Of a DNA stretch of 64,000 bases, positions 12,901 to 24,060 are shown piece by piece. Origin of the DNA: Orthonyx spaldingii (lineage: Eukaryota; Chordata; Aves; Passeriformes; Orthonychidae); the NCBI GenBank assembly GCA_013397795.1, contig VZTJ01005909.1, forward strand, positions 718,084-782,083, in the 5' to 3' direction. Position numbers and translations under genes: made by a program. Every line of letters begins with the position of its first letter. Positions within the stretch are counted from its first letter, which is position 1. The notes beneath the pieces are model-generated. The model made no database searches, had not been told where the DNA came from, and worked only from the letters and a program-made list of their open reading frames with translations.

Positions 12901-14559
12901 TAATCTCACTTTATCCTGGTGCCCTTCCCTGCTTTCCAGGTCCAAAGCTCTGCTCCTTCTCCTCTGCTCCCTGTCCTGACCTGCTGTTAGGACACATTTA
13001 GTCTGCTAAATTATTTACAGCAGAAGCAGCGACTCAGGAAACCACAGCTAATGACAATGTCTTTCATGCTGAAGTACCCTGGACCTTGCACTGATCCTGC
13101 TGAGCCCTTGGTTGGCACCTCAGTGCCTGCCTGGGCCCCATCATTGTTCACCGCTACCACCAGAAATTTCAGAGAGAGATGGAAAAGCTTTGGATATTGG
13201 GAAAAAATGAGAATTTGTTGCTGCCTGCCATATCCTCTCCTTCAGACAAGAGGGATGTGGCCACAGAGGATCTCCACTGTGGGGTCTTCCCATCCCTGGT
13301 GACACTACTGGCCTGGGTCCCTGCAAATGTGGGCACATGTGGGCAGTGACAGGCAAGTTATACCCTGTGATGGTGACATTGGTGGGGTTTCTTTTTTCAG
13401 TACCTTCTGGGAAGCAAACAATGACCTTACCTAAGTACCAGGGGTGTTTGGAGGTGTGGTGGAGAAAGGAAAGCAGCATTCACATGTGGAACATCCACCC
13501 CTTTGCTCCTTGCCCCATGGCTGCAGTGATAGGAAGTGGTTGTATCCTGGCCTGTTCCTCCCCTCCCAGGACCCTGGAAGCTGAGGACACATTGCTGGTG
13601 GGTGGCAGGAAGCTTGCACCAAGTATTTTGACAAGGGGCACTTAGGAGCAGCTCAGATAAAATCCTTCCTGGAGCAGAGGCCAGTGAAAAGAGAACCAGT
13701 GTGTGTCCCCTCCAGTCCCCAGAGCAGTCACAGTCCCCACCTGTGGTCACCATCCCCCAGCCAAGGAGGGTTTGTCTTCTCAGCCCTAGGCATCTCTAAT
13801 TCCTGCCACTGCAGAGCAAGGGTTGTGGGAAGCTATTTAGACTAGACCTGAGATTCTTTAATTATGGAGCTCTTTTTGTCATGTTAGGCAGGATAAACAA
13901 ATCTCATGAGAGCAGAATGAGGCTGTGCTGCCATCCACCCAGGACATGGAATGTTAGTGCTAGGCAAGGATGAGGAGGGTTTTCCAGGAAGCTGCCAAGC
14001 CCCAAAGTCCTTTTTCCTTTTCTTCTGCAGCCCAGCAGCTGGAGCCAGGCTCCCTCTCGGTCCTATCCCATGAGCATAGTCCCAGCCCAGCTGCAGGAGA
14101 GGATGCACAGGGAGCCTCTGGGCTCATTTCACACATAGGTCCAAAGCTGAGGATTCCACACTCACTAAGAGGGTTCTTGCATCTTAAGCAGCCTCTCTCT
14201 GATGAACACTCCATCGCTGGCTCTGGCTGGTCACTGGCAACCCTGGAAGTCTGCCACTGAAAGAGGATGGCAACGGGGTGACCACCTTCTCCCCTTCTCA
14301 GTGCCCTTGTGCCGCCTGATGCTCCTGCCATGACTCTGGTGGAGCCATGAGCTCTCCACAGCACAGCACGAGCTCATCGGTCAGTGGGGTCGAACGTGCT
14401 GCCACATCCCTTCAGGTACCGGTGGGGACAGGATATGGGACATGGCATGCTGCATGCACTGGCCACCTCCTAGGCATCCTCTTCCCTCAGACAGCATTGG
14501 CAAGGCCAGGGCAGAGCTGCTGGTGCTGTTGTCCAGAGCTGTGGCTACTCATAAATGCC

Positions 14560-15110
14560 CTGTGACGCTCCGCTGGCCCCACCACCGCGTGCTCCTTGCT
14601 GTCCCCAACTCTCCCGCGGGAAGGGGGGGAGCCATAAGGATGGGAGAGGGGATATTTTTATTGTTTCTGACACCGGCTGCCCCAGATTCTCGTGTTTTAC
14701 GTAGCGAGCCAAGGAAGCATCACTCTGCTATGCTGCAGCTGGGCTGGCTGCCCAGCCCAGCGAGGGGAAGGAGGAGAGGAGCAGCGGGGCGCGGGTGCGA
14801 GCGTACGGGTGTGTGCACACGTGGGCCACGGGGCACGGCTTCATTCAGCCCTTCCCGCAGCGGCATGCAGCCTGCAGCCCACTGAACGGAGCGGAAAGGT
14901 CGCCTGCTGCCTGCAAACGTGTTTGTTTTTCTAGTCCGGCTCCTAATTCGATTAGGACTAATTGCATTTAGGAGCGTGGTGGGGTTTTTGGGTGGGTTTT
15001 TTTTGGCTTTCTCCTTAAAGAGCCGGGATAGTAATTTGCATACTGTTACCCGGTACGCCTTTCCAGCTCCCAGCCGGGCCAAGACCCGAAATCTGGTCGC
15101 AGGCAGCACA
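14560..15110. promoter_or_regulatory. CpG-rich intronic block with homeodomain and octamer motifs, candidate enhancer or alternative promoter
   Basis: This is the most CpG-dense stretch of the window, for example the GCGCGGGTGCGAGCG region at 14789-14804 and the CCGCAG/CGGC words near 14856. It is followed by an AT-rich part with a paired-class dimer site TAATTCGATTA (14944-14954), a second TAATTG (14959) and a perfect POU octamer ATTTGCAT (15034-15041). No repeat is recognisable. The bipartite CpG-plus-homeobox layout is typical of conserved developmental regulatory elements, but conservation was not tested. Confidence 0.4.
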
Positions 15111-15269
15111 GTTCATCCACTGAATTTTCCCAGCCATGAACAAACAGCACAACATGGGAAGGCAGCGATCGGAGAGCCTGCATATCTTGTGAAATAAAGC
15201 TGAATTTCAAAGAAGAAAGCATACTTGTGCTTGTTGACACTCCCTTTCCGTGGCTCTCAGGAATCGGGG

Positions 15270-15302
15270 NNNNNNNNNNNNNNNNNNNNNNNNNNNNNNN
15301 NN
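15270..15302. other. Assembly gap, 33 N
   Basis: A run of N with GGGG on its left and eight G on its right, about 160 bases beyond the CpG-rich block. Confidence 0.99.
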
Positions 15303-15760
15303 GGGGGGGGATGTGGTGCCTGGCTGTGAATCGCCCCAGGGCCACTGCACCTACCCGGCCCCCAGTGCGGCAGGCACATGGGGGAAAAAGCCCCTTCATA
15401 GTAATGAACCCAACAGCCCTGGGGTGCATCTCCTGATGCTGGAATAATGAGCAGTAATTTAAATTTATTAGCTCCACCCTTGCTGTAGGTTTGGTCCATG
15501 TTAATGTAGTCCTGCCTCAAGCAGGGCTTGGGCACAGCCTTGGGGTTGCCCTTGTGCAGGACTATCCCCAAGCTGCAGGAGCACATTGGGAGGGTGAGAG
15601 CGATGAATCGAAGGGGCGGGTACTGTTCCCTGCCAGCTGGCCCTGGTGCCAGGGAATTGTCGCAGTGATGTTTAACTTGTTGCTCCTGAAATAGCCTAAG
15701 TTTACATTGCCACGGGAAGGGATTGGAAGAGTTCAGAGGGGAAAAATCCACCAAAAGGGC

Positions 15761-15781
15761 TTTTTTTTTTTAAAAAAAAAA
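15761..15781. repeat. T11-A10 palindromic homopolymer
   Basis: Eleven T followed by ten A, self-complementary, at the boundary of unique intronic sequence. There is no target-site duplication visible. Confidence 0.85.
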
Positions 15782-18700
15782 CAAACTCTGCATCACAGAT
15801 CGCTGGACACAAGCAAAGAACTATCTGCACATGCTGACCCTGAGCCCATGCTTCTCCATCAGGCAGGAGCACCAGCCTGACCAGAGGCACCCTGATCCAA
15901 GGCAGAGGCATCTTCACCACTGGCTGCCAGAGTGACCCAAACTTCTGTTCTCCCAAGCTGGCATGCCATCAGTGCCCTTCTGCAGTTTTATCCACACAAC
16001 CAACCCATGGAAGCAGGCAGGCACACACCAGTCCCTAGCACTGCTTTCCTCCACAGTTTAGCCAGTGCCCATCGTGGGATGCTCATGCCTGCCCTGGTGG
16101 AACCAGAGGTGCATGTCTTACACGGAGAGGTCACTACCTTCTAGTTCTGCTTTTTTATTTTGGATAGGTGAAACAGAAAAAGTGTTTCAAAAATAACAAC
16201 AAAAAATAGATGCAACCTTGTAGTACAACCCTCTGGTTGCAGCTGGAGCCCAGCTGGGAGGAAAAAGACTTCTAAGGCAGAGAAAAGGGAGGCTCTGATT
16301 ATTTATTAGTGGCCGATGTTTGATTGCTTGCTAATCAGTCCAGAGAACACTCAGGCTCTCCTGGCCTCCCTGCTCACATGTGGTTCCTGTTGCTTTGCCC
16401 CTTTCCCCCTCCCTCTCTCTGGTTTTGCTTTGTTTGTTTTTCTGTTAATTTGGTTGTTTTTTCCATGTCATTTTCCGTCAAACCGCATGTTTTTTCGTCT
16501 TTCTCTCGCCAGCCACTGCAGTGACAGACATGGAGGAAGCAGGACAGCCTGGGACTGCTTGTACTCTGCCAGTCCCTTTCCCACATCCATGGCCTGGGAG
16601 GCAGCAATGCTCATGGGGCAGGACTGGGGCTGGCACCAGGCTACAAGACCCCAGGCCACCACTACAACATGGAAGACGACTCCACTGCCTGCACCCCAAT
16701 CTGTGCCCCTGCTGCTGGAGGGCATTCTGCTGTATTTGCTCTTCCATGCAGACCCCATCCCTATGTGCACTCCATCCTGTCAGGCAGCAGCCTTTTTGGG
16801 CAGCAGGCTGAATGGTGAGGGTCAGATGCACATCCGCCAGGGCTTGGGCATCCCCAAAGCAGGACAGAAGGGCAAAGGGGCACAGGTGCTGGGTCAGGAT
16901 GGAGATAGGCAGGTTAGAAAGGGACGAAGGGATGGGAGTGGAAGGAGGGTGCCTGCCCTGGCTGCCTCCCTCCTGCCCTCCCTTCTTTGCACACAAGGCC
17001 TCCCCACTCCCATGTGTACTCTCTGGCTTCTGGCAGCCTTTCCGATGCGCGTTTCCACTCCTCTCTGGCCCATTAGCAGTATTTTTATAACATTCTGTAA
17101 CGCACAGAGCCGTGTGCCAAACCTCAGGAGTGCATTATTTCCCAACGTCTTTGTTATATCCACCCCCGGGCTCTCCGGCTGCACGTTTCCAAATGCAGAG
17201 CTATGGCTTGTGGGGGCAGCCAGGAGCCCGGCACCACGCTCCTGTTACCCAGAGCCTTGCCCTCCCTCCTGGCCTGCTCCTGGTGCTCAGCCCTGGGCTC
17301 AGGCCAGGGATGCCTGGTGTATAATGAGACCTGGACCCATCTCCTGCTTCTGGCCACACATGGGCGTCTGCTGCTCTCAGGATACAGGGCAGGTGATCAC
17401 TGAAGATACACACCTGGTTGCTCTCCTGTGTGTCACCTCATGCTCAGCTGCCTGAAAAAAGCAGCAGACCAACAAGTCACTGCTCAAAGTGCCCTGGAAG
17501 AGGTTTCCCCTGGAGACGTGCTAGCTTCCCCCAGGCCAATTTGTGCTGAGGAGGATTCATGCCTTGTAGGTGGCTGTTCTGGGACCTTTAGTGATAGACA
17601 AGCCTGTGGGCCCTTCCTTCTCACAATCCCTGGATGCACACTGCCCCACTGCATGTGCACCAGTGACCCCATTTCTGCAGTGAGCGAGACAGCCCAGCCA
17701 CACCCCGCCTCTGCAGGGTGCTGCTGGGCTCCCAGCCACATCCCCCATGATGTGGACCTGGGTGTCAAACCCATCTCTATGACCAGATGAGCTACCTGTG
17801 TCCTCTCTCCAGCCTACTGAAGCACATTGATGAGATACCTTCACACACTTGTGCCTGCACCATTATGTAGCATGCTGGCCCCTTCAGCATGAAATCCCCA
17901 CCCCAGACATCCTCTTGTCCCTCCTTAGCCACTGGCATATCCAACCAAAGCCCCCTGGTCCTTGTGGGCCAGTACCATTACAGATAACACCACTGAGAGT
18001 GGCCCGAATGCAGTCCAAACCTGGTGCCGAAGCTTCCCCATCCCTTCCAGGAGCTCCCCCTTTCAGCACAATCTGATCCCATGTAGCTATTTCCTAAGCT
18101 GTGTTCCAATTCTTGTACTAATCCACATTTTCTCTGGTTTAACTCATAATTTCCCATGTGGCATCATAGCAAATACTTCACTGAAGACAAGACAGATTAC
18201 ACTGACCACATTTCTGGGCTTAGAAAACTGGTTCCATTATCAAAGAGAGCTATCAGGTTAATCTGCTGTGATATATCCCTGGCAAGCCTTTCTTGTATTT
18301 TTTTCCCATTTTCCATTTGTCTTCACGTCTTTAATTGCTCCCTGTTCCAAGTGCACCCCGTGGCCCCACTGTGCTGTGGGGTCAGGCTGTCTGATCAGAA
18401 CTTTTCCATCTTTCAGGCACAGGAGACACGTTGCACTGGGTACCACCACTGACCTCTCAGCTGCTAATGAGCCTTGCTAATGAACAGATGTCCTCACATG
18501 GGGATGAGGTGCTTCCCAAGCCTTCAGTGCCTCGTCTTCTTTGAAGGTGCCTCCACAACAGAGGATCATCTCCAGGTTTTATGCTCCCTCCTCTCCCTTA
18601 GCCTGTGCTGCCCTTGCTCTCAGCCTCGCTGCTCAGACCCGGCGGGGTTCATTTGGTATCGGGTTCTGTCGAGCTTACTTTTAATCTCGCCTGAAACCTG

Positions 18701-19350
18701 TCGGCAGAACCAGCTCTGCTCTTCTCTCCCTGTTTGCTCTGTATTTATATGGCTAACCCCCCTTTTCATTTCCTCTGCATGGTCTTGCTCAGCTTGACTC
18801 CTGGCAGGTCTCCCTTTATCCCTGTGCTCGCTGACCCCCGCGACAGAGCTTGCTTTGCTAATTGACACCCTTTCCTGGTCCTCAACCCTTCTCTATTCCC
18901 TCGCCACATCCTTCCTGTAGTGGTGTATGCTCAGGAGCACCCCTGCCTTGCCTGGGGGGCACATTCCAGGTACCATCATTTATTTAATGAGATCCCCAGC
19001 ACTTCTCCACGTGCAGCCCCAGCCCCTCACTCTCGCTCCAGTCATCTTTCTTGTTGCCCCAGTAAAAGAGAAAAATGCAGGCACAGGCCTGTTCTCATTT
19101 AATTTCCCATGCAATTGAAATGAAACGAGTCCAAGATCCCTCAAATCCCAGATCTGGGCTCCCAGTGCACTCAGCTGCAGCAGCAATGCTACCAGAGGGC
19201 CATGCCGCAAACCTCCCGCGAGTCACCCATCTCCATCTACATGCCCAAGCCCATCTCCATTCCTTCCTGGGATGCCCCCAAATCCACTCCTTTGCATGAG
19301 TCCACACACCTCCAGGGAATCAATCATTCCCAGCAGAGCCAAGACACTTA

Positions 19351-19379
19351 GGGTGGGATGGGGGAGGCAGGGGCTGGGG
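19351..19379 (+). other. G-quadruplex-type run
   Basis: Five runs of three or more G with loops of 1, 2, 6 and 2 bases: GGGTGGGATGGGGG, then AGGCA, GGGG, CT, GGGG. It meets the standard G3+ N1-7 pattern. It is on the non-transcribed... plus strand, i.e. template side for CNTFR, about 1.8 kb past the Ig exon. Confidence 0.75.
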
Positions 19380-19394
19380 TGCAGCGCTGGGGAA

Positions 19395-19520
19395 AGAAAC
19401 CTCACAGAGAACATGAAATTAAAATCCAGTCAATTAAATTAATTACCACTAAAAGCATCTCACCTGATTAGTTCCTTGCACAGTTAATTGTGTTAACAAC
19501 ACCAGATGCTCATTTGTTTA
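19395..19520. promoter_or_regulatory. AT-rich, TAAT-dense stretch, candidate conserved non-coding element
   Basis: ATGAAATTAAAATCCAGTCA, then ATTAAATTAATTACC, TGATTAGTTCC and AGTTAATTGTGTTAACAAC give five or more homeodomain cores and one GTTAAC within about 100 bases in otherwise GC-richer intron. Low complexity could also explain it. Confidence 0.25.
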
Positions 19521-20565
19521 TTTATTTGTCACCCTCTTTCCTGGGGCTAGTGGCCCCAGCAGTGTTCAACTGGGCTCCTCAGCTTCCCAGTGCTCAGGGG
19601 GCTGCGAATCTCCAGCAAATGGGAACACACAGTAATAGGAAACAGCAGGATTTGGGCTCTAACGCTGAGCAATTCCCATGGGTCCCTGAGCGGATTGACA
19701 GGGATTACTATTAGCGAGCTGCTTAGCAGATGGAAGAGCCATTGCAAAATCACAGCGATGCCACAGCTGCAGAAGAGGTGGTTGGAGGCTGCAGACCTCT
19801 CCCCACTCCCCTTGTTTCCTGCAGGCCTGGGCTGCAGCCCTTTGTGCACTGGCACAGCCTGGGATCTCTCCCTGGATGGGATTTGGTGAGCACATGCCCA
19901 GGCAGAGGAGCTGCACCATGTCCTTGTGCTGCTGCCTGCACTGGACCCAGCTCCTGCCTTTTCTGGCTCTGAACTAGCTGTGAACACCTCCTGACCAGAC
20001 AATGCAGCTAAAAGGCCCCTGACTCATTTGCTAGGCAGCGGCAGTGACCTTTTCGTCTGCCATGCTCCCAACCCCCACACCTGCTCGCTGGTGTAAACCC
20101 TGCCCTATGCTGACTGCTTCCCCTTGTCTGCTTCTTATCACATTGCCTTCCAGCTCCTTCCAGCACCCCTTCTCCTTGGCCGGCACACCAGCATCCATCC
20201 CACATGACCCTAAATGAGCTGGACACTGTACAGCATCTCTAAAATTCGAATCTCTTCTCTAGGTGCAGTGAAACCCTCAAGCCTTGTTTTCAGGGCTTAC
20301 ACAGGCCCTCCTGTGACCCTCTGTCCCTAGACCACGGCCTAAGATGGAAACACCTCCCTGGCTCTGATGCCAGGTGCCGAAGGCGAGATAAAGAGTAGAG
20401 GGAGGCTCTGCTGTGTCTTCTAAGCCTGGGAGCACACAGTCAACTACACAACACATCCCTGGATGGTGGAGCTCCAGCTGGTGCATCACAGTTACCATCC
20501 TGCAGCTGGCTATGCCGGCTGGTGCTCCCAGACACCCACTGCTGCCAGTTGCATGCGCCGTGCTG

Positions 20566-20632
20566 CAAAACACACAGCTGCTATCAGCTGTACAAACACA
20601 GCAGCCCTCAAAACACACAGCTGCTATCAGCT
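20566..20632. repeat. Tandem duplication, 24-bp identical blocks 43 bp apart
   Basis: The block CAAAACACACAGCTGCTATC plus AGCT occurs at 20566-20589 and again at 20609-20632. The spacer between them also contains ACACAGCAG, so the unit is a 43-bp partial duplication. Confidence 0.9.
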
Positions 20633-21182
20633 CTCAGCATCATGTGAAATATAGCACAACTCTTATCTCCCCTGCTGAGGCCCGTGAATCGGCGCATCCC
20701 ATGCTGAAGATACGCAAAATGCTGGCAAACGAGCAGTTGTCCTCCAGCATGCCTGTGCACTCAGGATCCTGCAAACCCAGGGATCACCAACACCTTTTGG
20801 CTGCTCCCCTGAAACAACCACACTGCAGTAACCCCAGCCAGGGCTTCTCCTTGCTGACTGCAATCCTCTCTGACAGCTCTTTCCACCTACAGAGATGGTT
20901 GTTGTGGCACAGGGCTGGATGGAGAAGCTATATCCCTTCTCAAATTATTCCTAAGGCATCATTTAATCTACTGGCTTTGATCCAAATCTTGGGGCAGAGT
21001 GGCTGATTTCTGGCTGATTTCAGCTGGGATTAATATGCCATGAGGACCTCATGTGGTGGTGTGCAGCTGACAGCCCTGTGTGTGGAAAGTAGAAGGGTTG
21101 GCATGGCAAGAGAAGGGGGCTGTGAGGAGTCAGTATGGGAGCAGAGACTGTCCCCGTCAATGTGACATGCTGGGGTACTCAC

Positions 21183-21413
21183 TTCCCACCCTCAGGTAGG
21201 TCTGGTATTTGAGGTGCCAGGAGGAGCCCTCGTAGCAGGAGTACTGGCCGCTCTGCGACAGGTCAACATTCTTCAGGATCAGGTAGGAGCCGTTCAGGTG
21301 GGACTCATCAATGTCGGTACCATTGGCTGTCCAGGTCACAGCTGCATCCCAGTCCATGGAGCCACACTTCATGGTCACGTCTGCACCTACCCGCTCGTAT
21401 TGGATGTGGCTCT
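21183..21413 (-). CDS. CNTFR: CNTFR Ig-like (C2-type) domain exon
   Basis: This is the second coding exon of CNTFR, 231 bp, encoding residues 28-104 and the first base of codon 105. It starts after TTCTTCTCACAG and ends before a GTGAGT donor. It carries one complete Ig-like fold: Cys44 and Cys87 are the disulfide pair (human Cys46/Cys89), Trp55 is the core tryptophan in the VTW motif, and the SGQYSC segment is the usual strand-F signature. N-glycosylation sequons fall at Asn58 (NGT) and Asn68 (NGS), both conserved with human. The sequence from CGSMDWDAAVTW to WHLKYQTYLRVG is near-identical to chicken as I recall it. In this receptor family the N-terminal Ig domain precedes the two fibronectin III modules that bind CNTF. 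Both exon ends are phase 1, as expected of an Ig module. The N-terminus is two residues shorter than human because of a small gap after RHS. Confidence 0.96.
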
Positions 21414-22264
21414 CTGTGAGAAGAAAGAGGAGAAAAGCAGGTGAGCTCAGATCCCCTCAGTTGCCTCAGCACAGTTGCCTTGGAAATAAGATCTTAGCAT
21501 CCCATCTGGAAAGTAAAGAGCAGAGCTGGGGCCTCAACTGGCACTCTTGGTGGCCAGGGAAACCCAAGTTCTCCTCTTGTCCCCAGTAATGATTTATTTT
21601 AGGCTAGAGTGGACCAGCTGACAAATACCAGAGAATCATGGACCACCTCCACCCACAGGATGACTTCCTCTCACCTTGGCTATGGAGAACACATGTCAGG
21701 GGTGCATGTATGGCTCACCAGCCAAACACCCCATAGCATAGCCAGACACACACACCAGCAAGACATTGACAGTCCTGTATCTAGGTGACTTGTTGCAGGA
21801 CACAAACCAAACACATGCATCAGAAACTCCCAGCAGAGAGATGACAGAGCCCCAGGACTTGTCACCAGCAAACTCCACATATTTACTAGCACAGATGGGA
21901 AGCAGGTAACTCTCCTTGCAATTCCCTATCCAGGAAACCAGGCAGGAGCATTGCAACCTAACCATGCTGTGCTGTGGAAAGGCACAGCTGCTTGGTGCAT
22001 GCAGTGTTTTTTGTCTCCCTGTTGTTTGTCTCCCTGTCTACGTTTTCTTCTCTTTCCACAATAACATGATGCCTTGCTGAGCTGTCTGATGTAGCAGCTC
22101 ATGAGTGGGGCAACACAGCTCATTGGGCACCAGCTGCCTAATTGAATTTTCTCAGGTTTCTGGACAGGAGCTGGAGCTGACATTCATTAATGATCCTTAG
22201 CAACCGAATATTTCCCGAGTTGCTACACTTGGCTGTGCTGAGCAGCATGTGGCAAGGATAAAAC

Positions 22265-22292
22265 CATGTGAGTGCGTGTGCGTGTGCGTGAC
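22265..22292. repeat. Short GTGTGC repeat
   Basis: GTGAGTGCGTGTGCGTGTGC followed by GTGA: alternating purine-pyrimidine with CpGs. It is a short tract that could adopt left-handed DNA. Confidence 0.7.
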
Positions 22293-23860
22293 ACAGGGTG
22301 AAGCAGGATGGGTGGATGAATGCGGATGAAGCTCCTTCAAGGCTTCCTCAAGCCTTTGTGCACAGACAAGGGTGATTCAGTTCTCAAAATTCTCCTGGGC
22401 TTGAAAACCACATTCGACAAGGTGTCTTCCAAGGAAACTAAGCAGCCCTGACACATGGAGAAAGTCCTTGCAAGGATTTATAGCAGCTAAAGTCACAGGA
22501 CCAAAGGTGAAAACAAGCTGTCAAATGTAGCAGTAGAAGATGTCACTGTTGAAGTCTGACGGAGATCCGAGCTGGATCACACCTGCCCAACACTCTGGTA
22601 AATCACAGGTAAAAACAGGCAGAGAGAGAAGACAGAATGCTGCTGAGGCTGTCAGGGCAGCCAAATAATAACTGGGTTCAAAGTGCTGCAGAAGGACATC
22701 ACGGTGCCGAGAACCAGGCAGTCGCCCTGTGTTGATTAATGCACAGTGGAATGCATGCAGTCTTGCTTCCCTTACACACTCATGGTTCCAAGTGTGCCAT
22801 AGCCTTCACGGAAACCCACACTGGAGTCATCGCACTCACTTCCCTGAAAACATCAGCTCAGTGGTGGCCAAGAACTCAAACCCCAAATGGAGAGCACTGT
22901 AACTCAAAAGCCATGAACAAACCTGTCCCCATGCTGTTAGGAGCACAGCACCACTGGAAGCAGGGCAGAGGAAGGAAGCAGGAACATGTAAGGCCAGAAA
23001 GAGATCCCCCATAAGGATGGTTTAGTAGACTCAAACCCTTCATCCATAAAAGAAGACAACCAACAAAGATGTGACAGACACCTTAGCAATGACGAGTGAC
23101 ATGAAGAGGACAAATAGAGAAAGACTGGTTGCTCTTTCTCCTAATAAAATAAGGGGGAGCAAAACAAGCAAAAGAAAGTGGTCTTTTATTTTGCACGAAC
23201 TGTGATTAAATTACAGAAATCAATGTCCGTCAGATGCTGTTGATGTCAACATTGGAGGGGGGAACAGTGAATCCATAGCAGAAGACATGACCTAAAACAC
23301 TGAGCTGCCCAGTGAGCCTTGGGAGACTGCAAGCAGCTGATGGTGGAGATGGATGGGAGAAGCACCTCCAAGGCTTCTCCTGTCTTTTCTCCCTCTCCAC
23401 ACATCAGCTCCTGGCTCCCATTGATAGGTGGGGCCACATGGGCATGATCCAGCCATTCCTTGTGTCTAAGCCCACAGCCTGATCCTATCATATCCTGGAG
23501 GTATGCCTGGCAGGTCTCAGCCCTCCTGTACATGATCTGTCAGGACACCTACTCCTGACAGGGATAGAGCAACTTTGGAGATGTTATCCCTACTGGGAAA
23601 GGGCGTGCTAAGGACAGAGAAAAACTGGTTTGTAGTGAGTAAGATGCCGGTGGGATGCTTCAGGACCATTTATGACAATAGCCAAGGGCAGGGACCTTTG
23701 GGAAACCGTGCTGATCAGAAAAGTGTATTTCAAGAGTCTTAAAAAAGCTGGGGACATGTACTGACAGGCAGAAAGAGGGAAGAACATCTAAGATGAAGCA
23801 TCTGTGTGAGGAGGGGTAGCTGAAACAGGAGAAGATAGATAGGCAGAAGTGCAAGAAGAC

Positions 23861-24060
23861 GGTGGATGGGTGGATGGATTGATGGATCTAACCAAGACAG
23901 ATGGACAGCAGGCTGGATGGGCACAGATGGGATGGAAGAAAGGAGGGATAGAAGGACAATGAATGGGAGTGGTGTTGGGTGGATGGTTAGCTATTTGAAT
24001 GGCTCTGGAGGTGGATGGATGGACAAACAGATGACTAAGCACATATATGGATGGACAAAT
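23861..24060. repeat. Degenerate GGAT/TGGA tetranucleotide repeat
   Basis: Blocks of TGGATGGA and near variants recur at 23861-23885, 23914-23940, 23979-23986 and 24010-24056 with non-repeat sequence between them. It looks like a decayed microsatellite. A smaller TGGA cluster is at 37446-37462. Confidence 0.75.

Larger units (their letters stand above)
1..21182 (-). other. CNTFR: CNTFR intron downstream of the Ig exon (runs off the left edge)
   Basis: Sequence after the Ig-exon donor. The next exon should encode a PP-x-EP-x-x-x-C linker and the first fibronectin III module, and later ones the WSDWS motif. I looked for their reverse complements by eye and found none, so the stretch is best read as one intron longer than 21 kb. 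A missed short exon cannot be excluded. It contains a young CR1 (1193), an ancient LINE 3' end with an open frame (9631), gaps at 4770 and 15270, a CpG-rich motif block (14560-15110), a G-quadruplex-type run (19351), short tandem duplications (2577, 20566) and hairpins (1770, 9121). The stretches 3200-4700, 5000-8900, 10000-14500 and 15800-19000 hold only long chance frames and unique sequence. Confidence 0.7.

Noticed and set aside
16316..17455. 379-codon open frame on the plus strand, the longest in the window
   Set aside because: It is rich in Pro, Ala, Cys and Ser with no domain or repeat logic, and it lies antisense in a CNTFR intron in GC-rich DNA. It has overlapping equally plausible frames on both strands and no splice or promoter context, so it looks like chance.
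19021..19060. Possible WSXWS-like exon (reverse complement reads GATGACTGGAGCGAG)
   Set aside because: The flanking translation has none of the expected CNTFR residues and no splice sites. Only the short word matches.
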